Positions 18,401 through 26,075 of a stretch of 64,000 nt of DNA are shown here, piece after piece (the first letter of the stretch is position 1; each line of letters begins with the position of its first letter). Made by a program: the position numbers and the translations under genes. The stretch covers positions 1-64,000 of the forward strand of contig JAHPZA010000002.1 of NCBI GenBank assembly GCA_019058445.1. Reading direction: 5' to 3'. The notes beneath the pieces are model-generated. The model did not search any database. It was not told the origin of the DNA and saw nothing but the letters and a program-made list of their open reading frames with translations. The stretch comes from Promethearchaeota archaeon (lineage in GTDB: Archaea > Asgardarchaeota > Lokiarchaeia > Sigyniarchaeales > SOKP01).

Positions 18401-19084
18401 ATTAAAATAGTTGTGGTTGGCCCTCTTCAGTCTGGAAAATCCAGTTATATCAAGTTCTTAGATGAGAAAGCATTAAATGTGCAAGTTAAAGGACAGAATA
18501 ACAAATTTTATACTGTTGCAATGGATTTAGCTTCATTAAGACTAAATGGTTTTGATGTGTTTTTATTTGGTACTCCTGGTCTTCTTCGATTTAGGGTAAT
18601 GAGAGAATTAATATGCAGTGGGGCAGATGGATTTGTATTTGTATTTGATGCTGCTCATCCTGAAAAAGATGATGATGCAATATCGATTCTAAACAGCGTT
18701 CGTAATTCTATTAAATCGGACATTCCAATTATTTATCTAGCAAATAAACAGGATCTTGAAGGAGCAAGATCTCCAGAAGTAATTAAAGCTCAAAACAATC
18801 TACCTGACGATTGTAAAATTTTTCCCACGAATACGAAGAATGGATTGAATATAAATGAATCAATAAAATATTTGGTTAACGAAATATTTGATAGATATAA
18901 AGAATTACTTCAAACTCTCCAAAAATATGAAAATGATATTCAGGGATTAGCAGAGAAGTTGAATAAAAACAAATCGGAAATGCGAGATTTTTTAAATAAT
19001 CTTGAGTTAAAACGCTTTATCGATATAGATAGGATAAATCGAACTTATGTTGTAAAAAAAGGATTAAAGAAGATAAGCTCTTAG
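18401..19084 (+). CDS. Small GTPase, COG2229-like, with C-terminal helical extension
   Basis: A 227-residue protein if started at ATT 18401; the first usual start, GTG 18413, would delete most of strand 1 (KIVVVG). G motifs (ATT numbering): P-loop GPLQSGKSS at 7-15, switch region TVAMDLAS, G3 FGTPGLLRF (57-60 GTPG) and G4 NKQD at 115-118. The TVAMD and FGTPG signatures match the archaeal/bacterial COG2229 GTPases, relatives of Arf/SRbeta-like proteins. Position 61, normally the catalytic Gln after GTPG, is Leu, which predicts weak GTP hydrolysis. Residues 160-227 form a coiled, possibly winged-helix tail. It is transcribed toward the vWA gene at 19227, 142 bp away. Confidence 0.82.
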   Translation: MKIVVVGPLQSGKSSYIKFLDEKALNVQVKGQNNKFYTVAMDLASLRLNGFDVFLFGTPGLLRFRVMRELICSGADGFVFVFDAAHPEKDDDAISILNSVRNSIKSDIPIIYLANKQDLEGARSPEVIKAQNNLPDDCKIFPTNTKNGLNINESIKYLVNEIFDRYKELLQTLQKYENDIQGLAEKLNKNKSEMRDFLNNLELKRFIDIDRINRTYVVKKGLKKISS

Positions 19085-19226
19085 ATTTTTATCTTTTAAA
19101 TTTTAACTGAATCTTTCCATTTAAAATACCAATAACAAATTTATTTTTGCAAAGAACTAATTATATATTTAAGACTTTAACACTATAATAGATATAAGCA
19201 TATAGCTCGTGAAATAGTGTTTAAGT

Positions 19227-20393
19227 ATGCCAAAATCACGCTCCGAAGATACACTCATTCTTTTTGCCCTTACTCCGGGTATTAGCATTATGACGCCGGT
19301 TTATAATGCTTTAAGGCTATTAGGCAATTTGAAAAAAGATGCGGATCCAAGCAGCCGATTTAATATTATATTCTTCCAGGAAGATGGACCTAACTATTTA
19401 GAGAATTTCACTTTAAATGCTGAATATATGGTCATGGCTCTTAAATCTTTAGAACCTGTAATTGTTAAAGGAAATGTCGGGGGAGGTATATTCCTAGGAA
19501 TATCTATTATAATTGATGTGTTCAAAAAAGTCTCTGAAAAAAGCTTTCGTTTAATCATTTTAACGGATTCAGGCACCCCTAAAATTGCTAAATTATATGT
19601 TCCCGTTTTAGAAACGATGATCGATCAAATAAAAGGGATGCCCTTTTTTATTGACACTATCCGAATTGATGTAGAAGATCAAGATGAGGATGCTAAGATG
19701 ATGAGATTAGCAGCTTTATGTGATGGAAGTATCAATCGAATCAATGATATTTACTCTTTGCCATCCTTATTAGAAGTCTTAGCATGGAAAAGAAAAACTA
19801 CTCAAGAAAGTATCACAAATAGATATCATTATAATATCCCTATAGAGAATCAACAATTTTACATTAATTTGGCTGATAATCCGCAGGAAGTGAAAAAACC
19901 AGAAACATGCTCAATTTGTTTTAAAAAGGATTATAATGCCATGGTAAAATGTCCCAATTGTGGAGTTGTCACACATAAAATATGTTGGGCGCTATGGGCA
20001 GAAGACTCATCAATAGGAATTTCCCATATCTTTAGGTGCCATAATTGCTATAATTTAATTAAATTAGAAAAGGATTTTATTGAAAAAGTGAAATTAGCTA
20101 AATCAGTAAAAGAAGCGAAAATTCTCCCACATAAAGATCTTTCAGATATCAAAGATTATCTAGAAAGCTTAGAGAAAGATGGTGGGCCAAATATTCTTCA
20201 TATTCATGATCCTATGGGTATCCCAGCAGAAGAATTTATAGAGGAGAAGTTGCATACTGAAGAGGAGATTTCACAAAACAGAGGAGGATCTGAAAATGAA
20301 GAGGAAGTAAAGTTTATTCTTTGCCCCCATTGTTTTAAAATGATCACCAATCAATATAAAAGATGCCCTAACTGTCATAAAAATATTAAATAA
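19227..20393 (+). CDS. vWA-like domain protein with PHD/RING-like C4HC3 zinc finger and C-terminal zinc ribbon
   Basis: A 388-residue protein. Residues 8-190 fold-match a von Willebrand A domain in pattern (FALTPGISI, FNIIFF, GNVGGGIFLGISI, FRLIILTDSGTPKI) but lack the DxSxS metal site. Residues 228-274 hold C228-x2-C231-x10-C242-x2-C245-x4-H250-x2-C253-x17-C271-x2-C274, the C4HC3 spacing of PHD/RING-variant cross-brace fingers, with Phe two residues before C271 where PHD fingers have an aromatic. An acidic linker follows, then a ribbon, C366-x2-C369-x10-C380-x2-C383. vWA plus zinc fingers recalls eukaryotic Ssl1/p44 and, for the vWA, Rpn10. No ubiquitin-like genes are adjacent. Function is unknown. 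Confidence 0.78.
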   Translation: MPKSRSEDTLILFALTPGISIMTPVYNALRLLGNLKKDADPSSRFNIIFFQEDGPNYLENFTLNAEYMVMALKSLEPVIVKGNVGGGIFLGISIIIDVFKKVSEKSFRLIILTDSGTPKIAKLYVPVLETMIDQIKGMPFFIDTIRIDVEDQDEDAKMMRLAALCDGSINRINDIYSLPSLLEVLAWKRKTTQESITNRYHYNIPIENQQFYINLADNPQEVKKPETCSICFKKDYNAMVKCPNCGVVTHKICWALWAEDSSIGISHIFRCHNCYNLIKLEKDFIEKVKLAKSVKEAKILPHKDLSDIKDYLESLEKDGGPNILHIHDPMGIPAEEFIEEKLHTEEEISQNRGGSENEEEVKFILCPHCFKMITNQYKRCPNCHKNIK

Positions 20394-20400
20394 GAAGCAT

Positions 20401-20422
20401 TTCTCCAGATAAAATTGGAGAA
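20401..20422 (+). terminator. Hairpin after the vWA gene
   Basis: A 7-bp stem (TTCTCCA with TGGAGAA) starts eight bases behind the TAA of the vWA gene. It lacks a strong U run directly after, so it may mark an RNA 3' end or be chance. Confidence 0.35.
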
Positions 20423-20500
20423 TATTCATATAAAAAATCAAATTTATATATCAATCATAAAAAAAATGATAATGTTATTAAAATATAAAACAACAAAAAT

Positions 20501-22405
20501 TTAGAGATCAAAAGGGGAGACTGTCTCTGTGTTATGTTGACTTAGCAACTCTTTGAGTTTTTTCCTCTGATCTTCCAATAAAGCCCAGAAAAACTTAGGA
20601 ATTCCTTCATCTTTCTTGTACATAGCCTCTACCCTGTCTAATTTTTCAAGTAAACGCGAGATTCTAATTGAGAATTGCTCCTCATATTCTTTTTTACTGT
20701 AATCTTTATTTAAGTATAATTTAAATAGATCTCTTAAATCATGATATTTTGGTATAAATCCCACCGGTGTTTGAATTGCCTCAAATTCATTATGTGTCCT
20801 TCCCTCTGCCCATATGACCCAAACAAGCTTGTCCAACATTCCGTTTAAATATTTTCCTTCTTCATTTTTTAGAAAATAATTTGTAGCAAAAACTTTTGGA
20901 CAAACTTTCAAGTTATTACCAAACGTACGATGGTTATCCAAATATTTTCCTAACGGGACCACGACGAAATCTAAATTAGCCATCGGACTTGGTCTTCTCA
21001 CTCCCTCCGTACCAAGTGTAGCAGACGTAGTTTCAGATTCAATCGCGGCTCCAATAAAGACTCCATGCTCCCAATTAAGGCTTTCAATTATTGGTGGCAT
21101 AGTATCGCTATCTCTTCCCCCATAAAAAATACCTTCAATAGGGACCCCCTCGGGGCTGTCCAAATTTACATCGGCATTTGAAAGTTCATTAATTCGTATC
21201 GTATATCTTGCGTTAGGATGTGCATGAGGAATAAATTTGCCATCCTCATCAACTTTACCCTTTTTCCATTTCCCTGAAAAGTTTATTCCCTTTTTGGGTA
21301 TAGGTCTTCCATCACCTATCCAGTATGGGAATCCCTCTGTAATGAGCACATTCGAAAAGATTGTCTCTCTCGGAGTAGTCAGGGCTTCATAAATTACCGG
21401 ATCATCATCTGGATTTACGTCTTTAATGATTCCAAAAAGACCTTGCTCAATATTTACTGCGTGCGCATAACCATCATCCCATGGACGCAGATACGCAATA
21501 TCATCTCCAACTACTGTCTGACCGGGTAGCATTGCAGTACTCGTTTTTCCACAGGCAGAAGGATATGCTCCACAAAAGTAGGAAACTCTATTTTTTTCAT
21601 TTGGATGAACTCCGAGAATAAAATAATGCTCGGTCAGCCAATCCTCGTTATTTGCTTTAGCTATTCCTAATCTTAAGGCTAACTTTTTTAGGCCTAGACT
21701 ATTGCCCGCATATTGGTTATTAACCGATAAAACCCGTCCCTCTTGTAAATCTACATATATTCGACGTTTATCTAGGTTTTTTGTAACTGGAGGATTACCA
21801 GTCAATTCTCCTGCAGAGTGGATGAAATAGAAAAAATCCTCTGAGCCCTCAAGCTTTTTGAATTCTTCATATCCTGCTCTATAGAGAATGTCTTCTGAAT
21901 GTGCAACATAAAAAGAATCTGTAAGTTGAAGGGCTAAAATTGAAAATTTAGAGTTCTTCGGACCAAGACAAAAAAATCTTATAATACATTCATGTCCCTC
22001 CATGCAACCATCCATAATCTCTAAGATTTCTTTAAGCCCCTCGTCTCTATCAATATTATTTATCCATTGGCTCATATATTCTCCTTCAGGAACTAATACT
22101 CTCGTGTTCGCCTTATCTCTTGCCTGGTCATGATAACTCATTGTAAAAAATCCATCATAATGTATAGTATGCCCTTCTGTGTTAAGTTTTTCTTCCTCGT
22201 ATATGTTTATAGCTGTTTGCCTTACATAATTGATATCCTCTTTAGAATCAGTAATTACCGTAACTTTACTTGGTTTACAAAGTGCAAGAAATTCATTTAC
22301 AACTCGCAATACCTTTTCATTATTTAACGCTTCTAATTTCGCTAGATTTTCTTGATCCATCACGTTATTACTATCAAAATTAGGTTTTATTTTTAATATA
22401 CCCAT
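20501..22405 (-). CDS. pckG: Phosphoenolpyruvate carboxykinase (GTP)
   Basis: A 634-residue enzyme of GTP-type length. It converts oxaloacetate and GTP to phosphoenolpyruvate, CO2 and GDP, the entry to gluconeogenesis in the cytosol. Visible motifs: the P-loop YPSACGKTSTAML with the mobile catalytic Cys just before the GKT, the metal-binding VGDDIAYLRP loop, the substrate region YGGRDSDTMPPI, and NARYTIRINEL. The ATG at 22405 precedes the first conserved segment with no extra residues. It is a single gene, converging with the vWA gene. Confident call. Confidence 0.95.
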   Translation of the reverse strand: MGILKIKPNFDSNNVMDQENLAKLEALNNEKVLRVVNEFLALCKPSKVTVITDSKEDINYVRQTAINIYEEEKLNTEGHTIHYDGFFTMSYHDQARDKANTRVLVPEGEYMSQWINNIDRDEGLKEILEIMDGCMEGHECIIRFFCLGPKNSKFSILALQLTDSFYVAHSEDILYRAGYEEFKKLEGSEDFFYFIHSAGELTGNPPVTKNLDKRRIYVDLQEGRVLSVNNQYAGNSLGLKKLALRLGIAKANNEDWLTEHYFILGVHPNEKNRVSYFCGAYPSACGKTSTAMLPGQTVVGDDIAYLRPWDDGYAHAVNIEQGLFGIIKDVNPDDDPVIYEALTTPRETIFSNVLITEGFPYWIGDGRPIPKKGINFSGKWKKGKVDEDGKFIPHAHPNARYTIRINELSNADVNLDSPEGVPIEGIFYGGRDSDTMPPIIESLNWEHGVFIGAAIESETTSATLGTEGVRRPSPMANLDFVVVPLGKYLDNHRTFGNNLKVCPKVFATNYFLKNEEGKYLNGMLDKLVWVIWAEGRTHNEFEAIQTPVGFIPKYHDLRDLFKLYLNKDYSKKEYEEQFSIRISRLLEKLDRVEAMYKKDEGIPKFFWALLEDQRKKLKELLSQHNTETVSPFDL

Positions 22406-22647
22406 TATAGTTCATTATTTTTTGTTCTTCTCTAGATTAATATGTTCAATTATTAAAAAATGTTTAGTAATTTTAAAAAAAAATATACAAAGTAATATTG
22501 AATTATTTTCTATCTGAATATTATATAACGCCCTCATATAGTGAACAAATTTCAATTAATTATTTCTTCCTTTTTTAAACTTATTGATCTTAATGAAATT
22601 TGTTCAAAATAAGCTATATTAATATAATAATAAAGGCTGTTATAATC

Positions 22648-22935
22648 CTAAAAGATCTCTTTCCTTATTTTATCTAGAACTTTGGGTAAAATTTCGTCAG
22701 TAATTTGTTTTTTAATCTTCGGTAAAACGACATCTGTAATCAACTTATCAATAATAGCTGCAAGTTCTACTTTTATCACTTCAATGGTGGCCTTTAGAAG
22801 CATATCTTCAATTTCCTTTTTAATTTTTACGGATATCTGGTCTTTAAAAGACTCTTTCACTTTTTCCATTCCTGACTCCTGCAACATATCCTTTAACTTT
22901 TTCCCGATTAGATCTTTAAATTTTTCTTGGCTCAT
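22648..22935 (-). CDS. Small amphipathic helical protein, unknown
   Basis: A 95-residue protein, rich in Lys, Glu, Ile and Leu, predicted to be nearly all helix. Its repeats of LPKIKKQITDEILPKVLDKIRKE type give amphipathic or coiled-coil surfaces. There are no Cys, His or Trp. It could be a membrane-surface or scaffold peptide. The only Pro residues break two late helices at similar spacing (VVLPKIKKQ, EILPKVLDK), a small internal repeat. No partner gene is suggested by context. Confidence 0.6.
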   Translation of the reverse strand: MSQEKFKDLIGKKLKDMLQESGMEKVKESFKDQISVKIKKEIEDMLLKATIEVIKVELAAIIDKLITDVVLPKIKKQITDEILPKVLDKIRKEIF

Positions 22936-23007
22936 AGGTTTAACATAATGATTTTAAATTTTTATAAATTGTCTAATTATTTTATCAATCAAATTTAGGA
23001 GGAGGGC

Positions 23008-23060
23008 TTAGGGATACAAAGTTTTTGTAGAAAATTGGTATGCATAAAATAAATGAATTA
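23008..23060 (+). repeat. Upstream repeat element, copy 1
   Basis: TTAGGGA, then a 39-base block (23022-23060) ending in ATAAAATAAATGAATTA. The block matches 33 of 39 bases in copy 2 at 23952-23990. It lies 72 bp before the membrane-protein gene at 23133. Both copies sit at the same place relative to a small membrane-protein gene, which suggests a shared control site or a duplicated upstream region. Confidence 0.65.
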
Positions 23061-23132
23061 CAGAAATATCTTATTTGTGAAATGAATATTTTAAATATAT
23101 TAAGAATGAAAATAAATTAAATAGGTGTTTGT

Positions 23133-23915
23133 ATGAATATTAATCAGAAACAGAAAAGAATACTAATTTGTGTTATATATAATCTTATCTTAGAATTCTG
23201 GGTTCATAGCATATTAGGATTTTTAAATCCAGTTCTCACAATTTCGCTACTATTATTATATCTTTCGTATTTCAGCATGCTGGAGGATTTAATTGTAAGG
23301 TATAAATTGAGAGATCATCATGTTTTGCTCATTGGATTTATATTTGGATTATTTCATGAAATATTTACTACTGGAAGCGTGTTCAATGAACCTAATTTCT
23401 TAGGAATCAATATTGTAATTCTAATTTTAGCAAATGTCTTTTGGTGGGGTATACTTCAAAGTATTTTTGCACTTTATTTTGCTAATACTCTTGTAGAAAG
23501 AAGTGAGGTTGACAAGGAAATGGGACCTATAGGATGGATTTTGGCTTTAAGCTTTAATCTTTTGTTATTTTTGGGTAGATTTTTAGAAGGTACATTACCT
23601 CCAGGTTCAGTGCTCGGCTATATTTTTAGTTTAATTATAATGAGTGTTGCTGTATTTTTATTTATTTTCATAAAGAAGCCAGAAGAAACATTAGAAATTG
23701 AATCAATTAAATTTATTGACATTCTCTTAAAGTTTCAAATAGCTTTATGTTTAGTAATGGGCTTCATTCTGATATTCTTCATTGGCATAATAGCATTGTA
23801 TTTATTCATTATGTGGTCGGTGTTTGTAGGTATTGTTTACATAATTTATGCTATTAAAAGAAAACGGTTTATTGGGATAATTAAACTTAAGAAAAAAATT
23901 CAAGAAGTAGAATAA
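23133..23915 (+). CDS. Integral membrane protein, unknown
   Basis: A 260-residue protein with about eight hydrophobic segments spread along its length and short charged loops (RYKLRDHH, RSEVDKEMG). A conserved-looking GLFHEIF segment sits in the membrane near residue 85, placing His-Glu in a helix as in some membrane metalloproteins, but no HExxH or known family motif is present. A basic tail (IKRKRFIGIIKLKKK) suggests the C terminus is cytosolic. ATG 23133 follows a weak GGTG ribosome site. It is preceded by the 39-base repeat also found before 24084. Confidence 0.65.
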   Translation: MNINQKQKRILICVIYNLILEFWVHSILGFLNPVLTISLLLLYLSYFSMLEDLIVRYKLRDHHVLLIGFIFGLFHEIFTTGSVFNEPNFLGINIVILILANVFWWGILQSIFALYFANTLVERSEVDKEMGPIGWILALSFNLLLFLGRFLEGTLPPGSVLGYIFSLIIMSVAVFLFIFIKKPEETLEIESIKFIDILLKFQIALCLVMGFILIFFIGIIALYLFIMWSVFVGIVYIIYAIKRKRFIGIIKLKKKIQEVE

Positions 23916-23936
23916 TTAGAAAAATCGCAATAGCGG

Positions 23937-23990
23937 TTAGGGAAAGTTAACCTTTTGTACATAATTGGCATTTATAAAATAAATGAATTA
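23937..23990 (+). repeat. Upstream repeat element, copy 2
   Basis: TTAGGGA at 23937-23943, then the 39-base block at 23952-23990, both matching copy 1 at 23008-23060. It lies 93 bp before the two-gene membrane cluster starting at 24084. Confidence 0.65.
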
Positions 23991-24083
23991 TAATTATATA
24001 GAATTGATGATGTAAAATACTCAAATATTATATGGTCTAATTATAGTATAAAAAAATAAAAAAAAGTCAGGGTTAAATTAAAA

Positions 24084-24401
24084 ATGTCAACATATTTAAT
24101 CAGTCAAGAATTGGTGCTTGGCATACAAATCATAAGCATTATAGGATTTATATTTTTAGGGGTATATACTTTATATTCATATCAGAAATTAAGAAATCTT
24201 ACTTTACTCTATATTTCCTTAGCTTTTTTCGTGATAGGTATTTCGATATTACTAAAAATTACTATTTTACCATTCGCAGAAAATATGCTGATAGAAGAAG
24301 CAATTTTAGAATCGATTTTTGAGGGAACTCAATTTTTAGCAGCATTTTTCTTTTTCTATGGATTAAGAATAATAAAGCGAAAAGGGGAGGGTGGTAACTA
24401 A
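24084..24401 (+). CDS. Small membrane protein, three helices
   Basis: A 105-residue protein with three hydrophobic helices (about 13-32, 41-60 and 80-97) and a basic end (IIKRKGEGG). Unrecognised. Its stop overlaps the start of the next gene by one base (TAATG), so the two are translated together. The next gene has the same size and helix plan (both show a YxKxxNLxL/YKKTENKLA-like loop after helix 1), suggesting a pair that forms a heterodimer. Confidence 0.65.
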   Translation: MSTYLISQELVLGIQIISIIGFIFLGVYTLYSYQKLRNLTLLYISLAFFVIGISILLKITILPFAENMLIEEAILESIFEGTQFLAAFFFFYGLRIIKRKGEGGN

Positions 24402-24703
24402 TGGTTTTAGATTTTCCACATCTGCTGGAATATAGTGTTGAGATAGGATATGGCATAATATATTTAATTTTAGCAATTACAACATATCAAAAGTATAAAA
24501 AAACTGAAAACAAATTAGCATTATACTTCTTCGTGGCTTTTATTTGCTTAGGGCTTTCAGGATTATATGGAGGAATAGCAGGAATACTAAATAAAACCGG
24601 ATTCGAAATGATTCCAATATTCGGTGACAAAGTGCTTGAAATATATGAGGGTTTGGCTTTAATAGCATTGGGATTTTTTATTATTGGCCTTATTAGAATT
24701 TAA
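24401..24703 (+). CDS. Small membrane protein, three helices (partner)
   Basis: A 100-residue protein with three hydrophobic helices (about 10-26, 41-61 and 80-98). Unrecognised. It overlaps the previous gene by one base and ends 20 bp before the longin-like gene, so the three form an operon. The linkage suggests a small membrane complex with a longin-type peripheral subunit; this is inference. Confidence 0.65.
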   Translation: MVLDFPHLLEYSVEIGYGIIYLILAITTYQKYKKTENKLALYFFVAFICLGLSGLYGGIAGILNKTGFEMIPIFGDKVLEIYEGLALIALGFFIIGLIRI

Positions 24704-24723
24704 ACGGAATACAGGGAATTAAA

Positions 24724-25170
24724 GTGGTTAAAGAATTTTGGATAATTGACACCAGCGGAATTTGTCTTTTCCATAGAGCTATTCATGGAAAAACAAATAT
24801 TATGGATGAAAAGTTTAAGATTCAGATTGATGAACAGTTATTTAGTGGGCTCCTTTCAGGCATAATGAGTTTTACAGAAGAGGTATCTCAGGAACAAATT
24901 AAAAAAATTGAATTAAATGAGGGAAAATTTTTATTTTTCGCCAGACAAAATCTTATTTTTATAGTAAGAGCAGACCTAAATACTTCAGATAAAAATGTAA
25001 AAAAAAAAATTCAAGTAATCCAAGATTTGTTCATAAAAAAGTATAGTAAAGAATTAGACGCTTTTGATGGTGATGTCTCTTCATTTAGATTTTTTGAACA
25101 TGATTTAGAAGAAGTATTTGCAAAAATTTCAAAAACGGAGAAATGGGGTAAAGGATTAATAGATTTATAG
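24724..25170 (+). CDS. Longin-like domain protein
   Basis: A 148-residue protein. The start FWIIDTSGICLFHRAI, then LFSGLLSGIMSFTEEV, then FLFFARQNLIFIVRADLN and a helical end matches the strand-helix order of longin/roadblock-type domains, and this exact style (WIID..G..LF.R, then LFSG) is frequent in Asgard archaea. In eukaryotes such domains are found in SNAREs, adaptor and TRAPP subunits and serve as platforms for small GTPases. It starts with GTG 20 bp behind a pair of small membrane proteins, which may be its anchor. GTPase binding is an inference. Confidence 0.7.
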   Translation: MVKEFWIIDTSGICLFHRAIHGKTNIMDEKFKIQIDEQLFSGLLSGIMSFTEEVSQEQIKKIELNEGKFLFFARQNLIFIVRADLNTSDKNVKKKIQVIQDLFIKKYSKELDAFDGDVSSFRFFEHDLEEVFAKISKTEKWGKGLIDL

Positions 25171-25250
25171 ATTTTTGATATCTTTATCTAAATATCAATT
25201 AATTTTATTATATCTAAATTAAAAAAAAATATCTTAAGCGCTCCCTTAAC

Positions 25251-25970
25251 CTATTTTTGTAGAGCTTCTAGAGCGATTTTAGTTGAGACTTCAGCTTCCT
25301 CAACGGTAACCATCCCAATTGCCACCGCACAGATATTATGTTTCGAGATATACTCGTATGCTTCTTTTGGCTCTAATTTCCCCGCAGCAAGTGTTTTCAT
25401 TCCGACAAAATATAAATCTTTATGTTTATCAACAATTTTCTCTAATGCTTCTTTATCTCCCATATATAATCCGTTGGCGTTTAGTGGAGTTAAAAATGCT
25501 TTCACTTGGGGTAACTTCTCTATGGCATATTCAAGCGTAGGAGCAGGATTATGTAAAGCGATTCCCGGAATTACTCCTCGTGATTCGATTTCTTCTACAA
25601 GTTTATTGAGTCTTTCATCCATTTTATCAGCTACCATACCATGTGCGAAAATTATTTTTGCCTCCACATCAATTAATTCATCAATTTTAGGATCATCTGG
25701 TCCTGGAAATGTAGAACCCGTAACAACATAATCAGAATGAGTTTCTTTCATTACTTTTATGGCATCTATGACTGCCTCACCAGGTACAGCTTCAATACCT
25801 CGTCCCCCTGCTTTATAACAAGCTTCCATTATTTCTAACATAGCATTCGCATCATTCATAAATTTTTTCCTGTAGACACGAGCATTTCTCCCAAATTGGG
25901 TTGCACCTAAAAACGGCGAGGTCCCAGTAGAGACAAGTGTAATATCTTCTCCTTCAATTTTACAAAAAAT
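25251..25970 (-). CDS. TIM-barrel-like protein, probable ATT start
   Basis: A 239-residue protein if read from ATT 25970; the first ATG (25859) gives 202 residues and would drop ITLVSTGTSPFLGATQFG, which reads like a first barrel strand and loop. A GAGGTG ribosome site lies eight bases before the ATT, and a TAG just upstream excludes a longer form. Later segments fit a beta/alpha barrel: YVVTGSTFPGPDD, KIIFAHGMVADKMDE, VIPGIALHNPAPTLEY, KAFLTPLNANGLYMG, LYFVGMKTLAAGKLEP, ICAVAIGMVTVEEA. Each ends with the sort of turn seen in aldolase- or phosphate-binding barrels. No exact family is recognised. Confidence 0.65.
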   Translation of the reverse strand: MFCKIEGEDITLVSTGTSPFLGATQFGRNARVYRKKFMNDANAMLEIMEACYKAGGRGIEAVPGEAVIDAIKVMKETHSDYVVTGSTFPGPDDPKIDELIDVEAKIIFAHGMVADKMDERLNKLVEEIESRGVIPGIALHNPAPTLEYAIEKLPQVKAFLTPLNANGLYMGDKEALEKIVDKHKDLYFVGMKTLAAGKLEPKEAYEYISKHNICAVAIGMVTVEEAEVSTKIALEALQK

Positions 25971-25978
25971 CTAGCTTA

Positions 25979-25984
25979 CACCTC
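25979..25984 (-). promoter_or_regulatory. Shine-Dalgarno GAGGTG before an ATT start
   Basis: On the minus strand GAGGTG is followed by eight bases and then ATT (25970) in frame with the barrel protein. No ATG, GTG or TTG lies in that frame between the upstream TAG and the internal ATG at 25859. Confidence 0.5.
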
Positions 25985-26075
25985 ATTAAAATTTAGTTAA
26001 AAAAAGAATTATTTTATACTATAGTAAAAAAAAAAGATTATTAATTGTTATTAAATTTTCTATTTATTTTCAAAA

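Noticed and set aside
18394..18405. ATG at 18394 as the GTPase start
   Set aside because: It is out of frame and stops after three codons; it overlaps the GGTGAT ribosome site.
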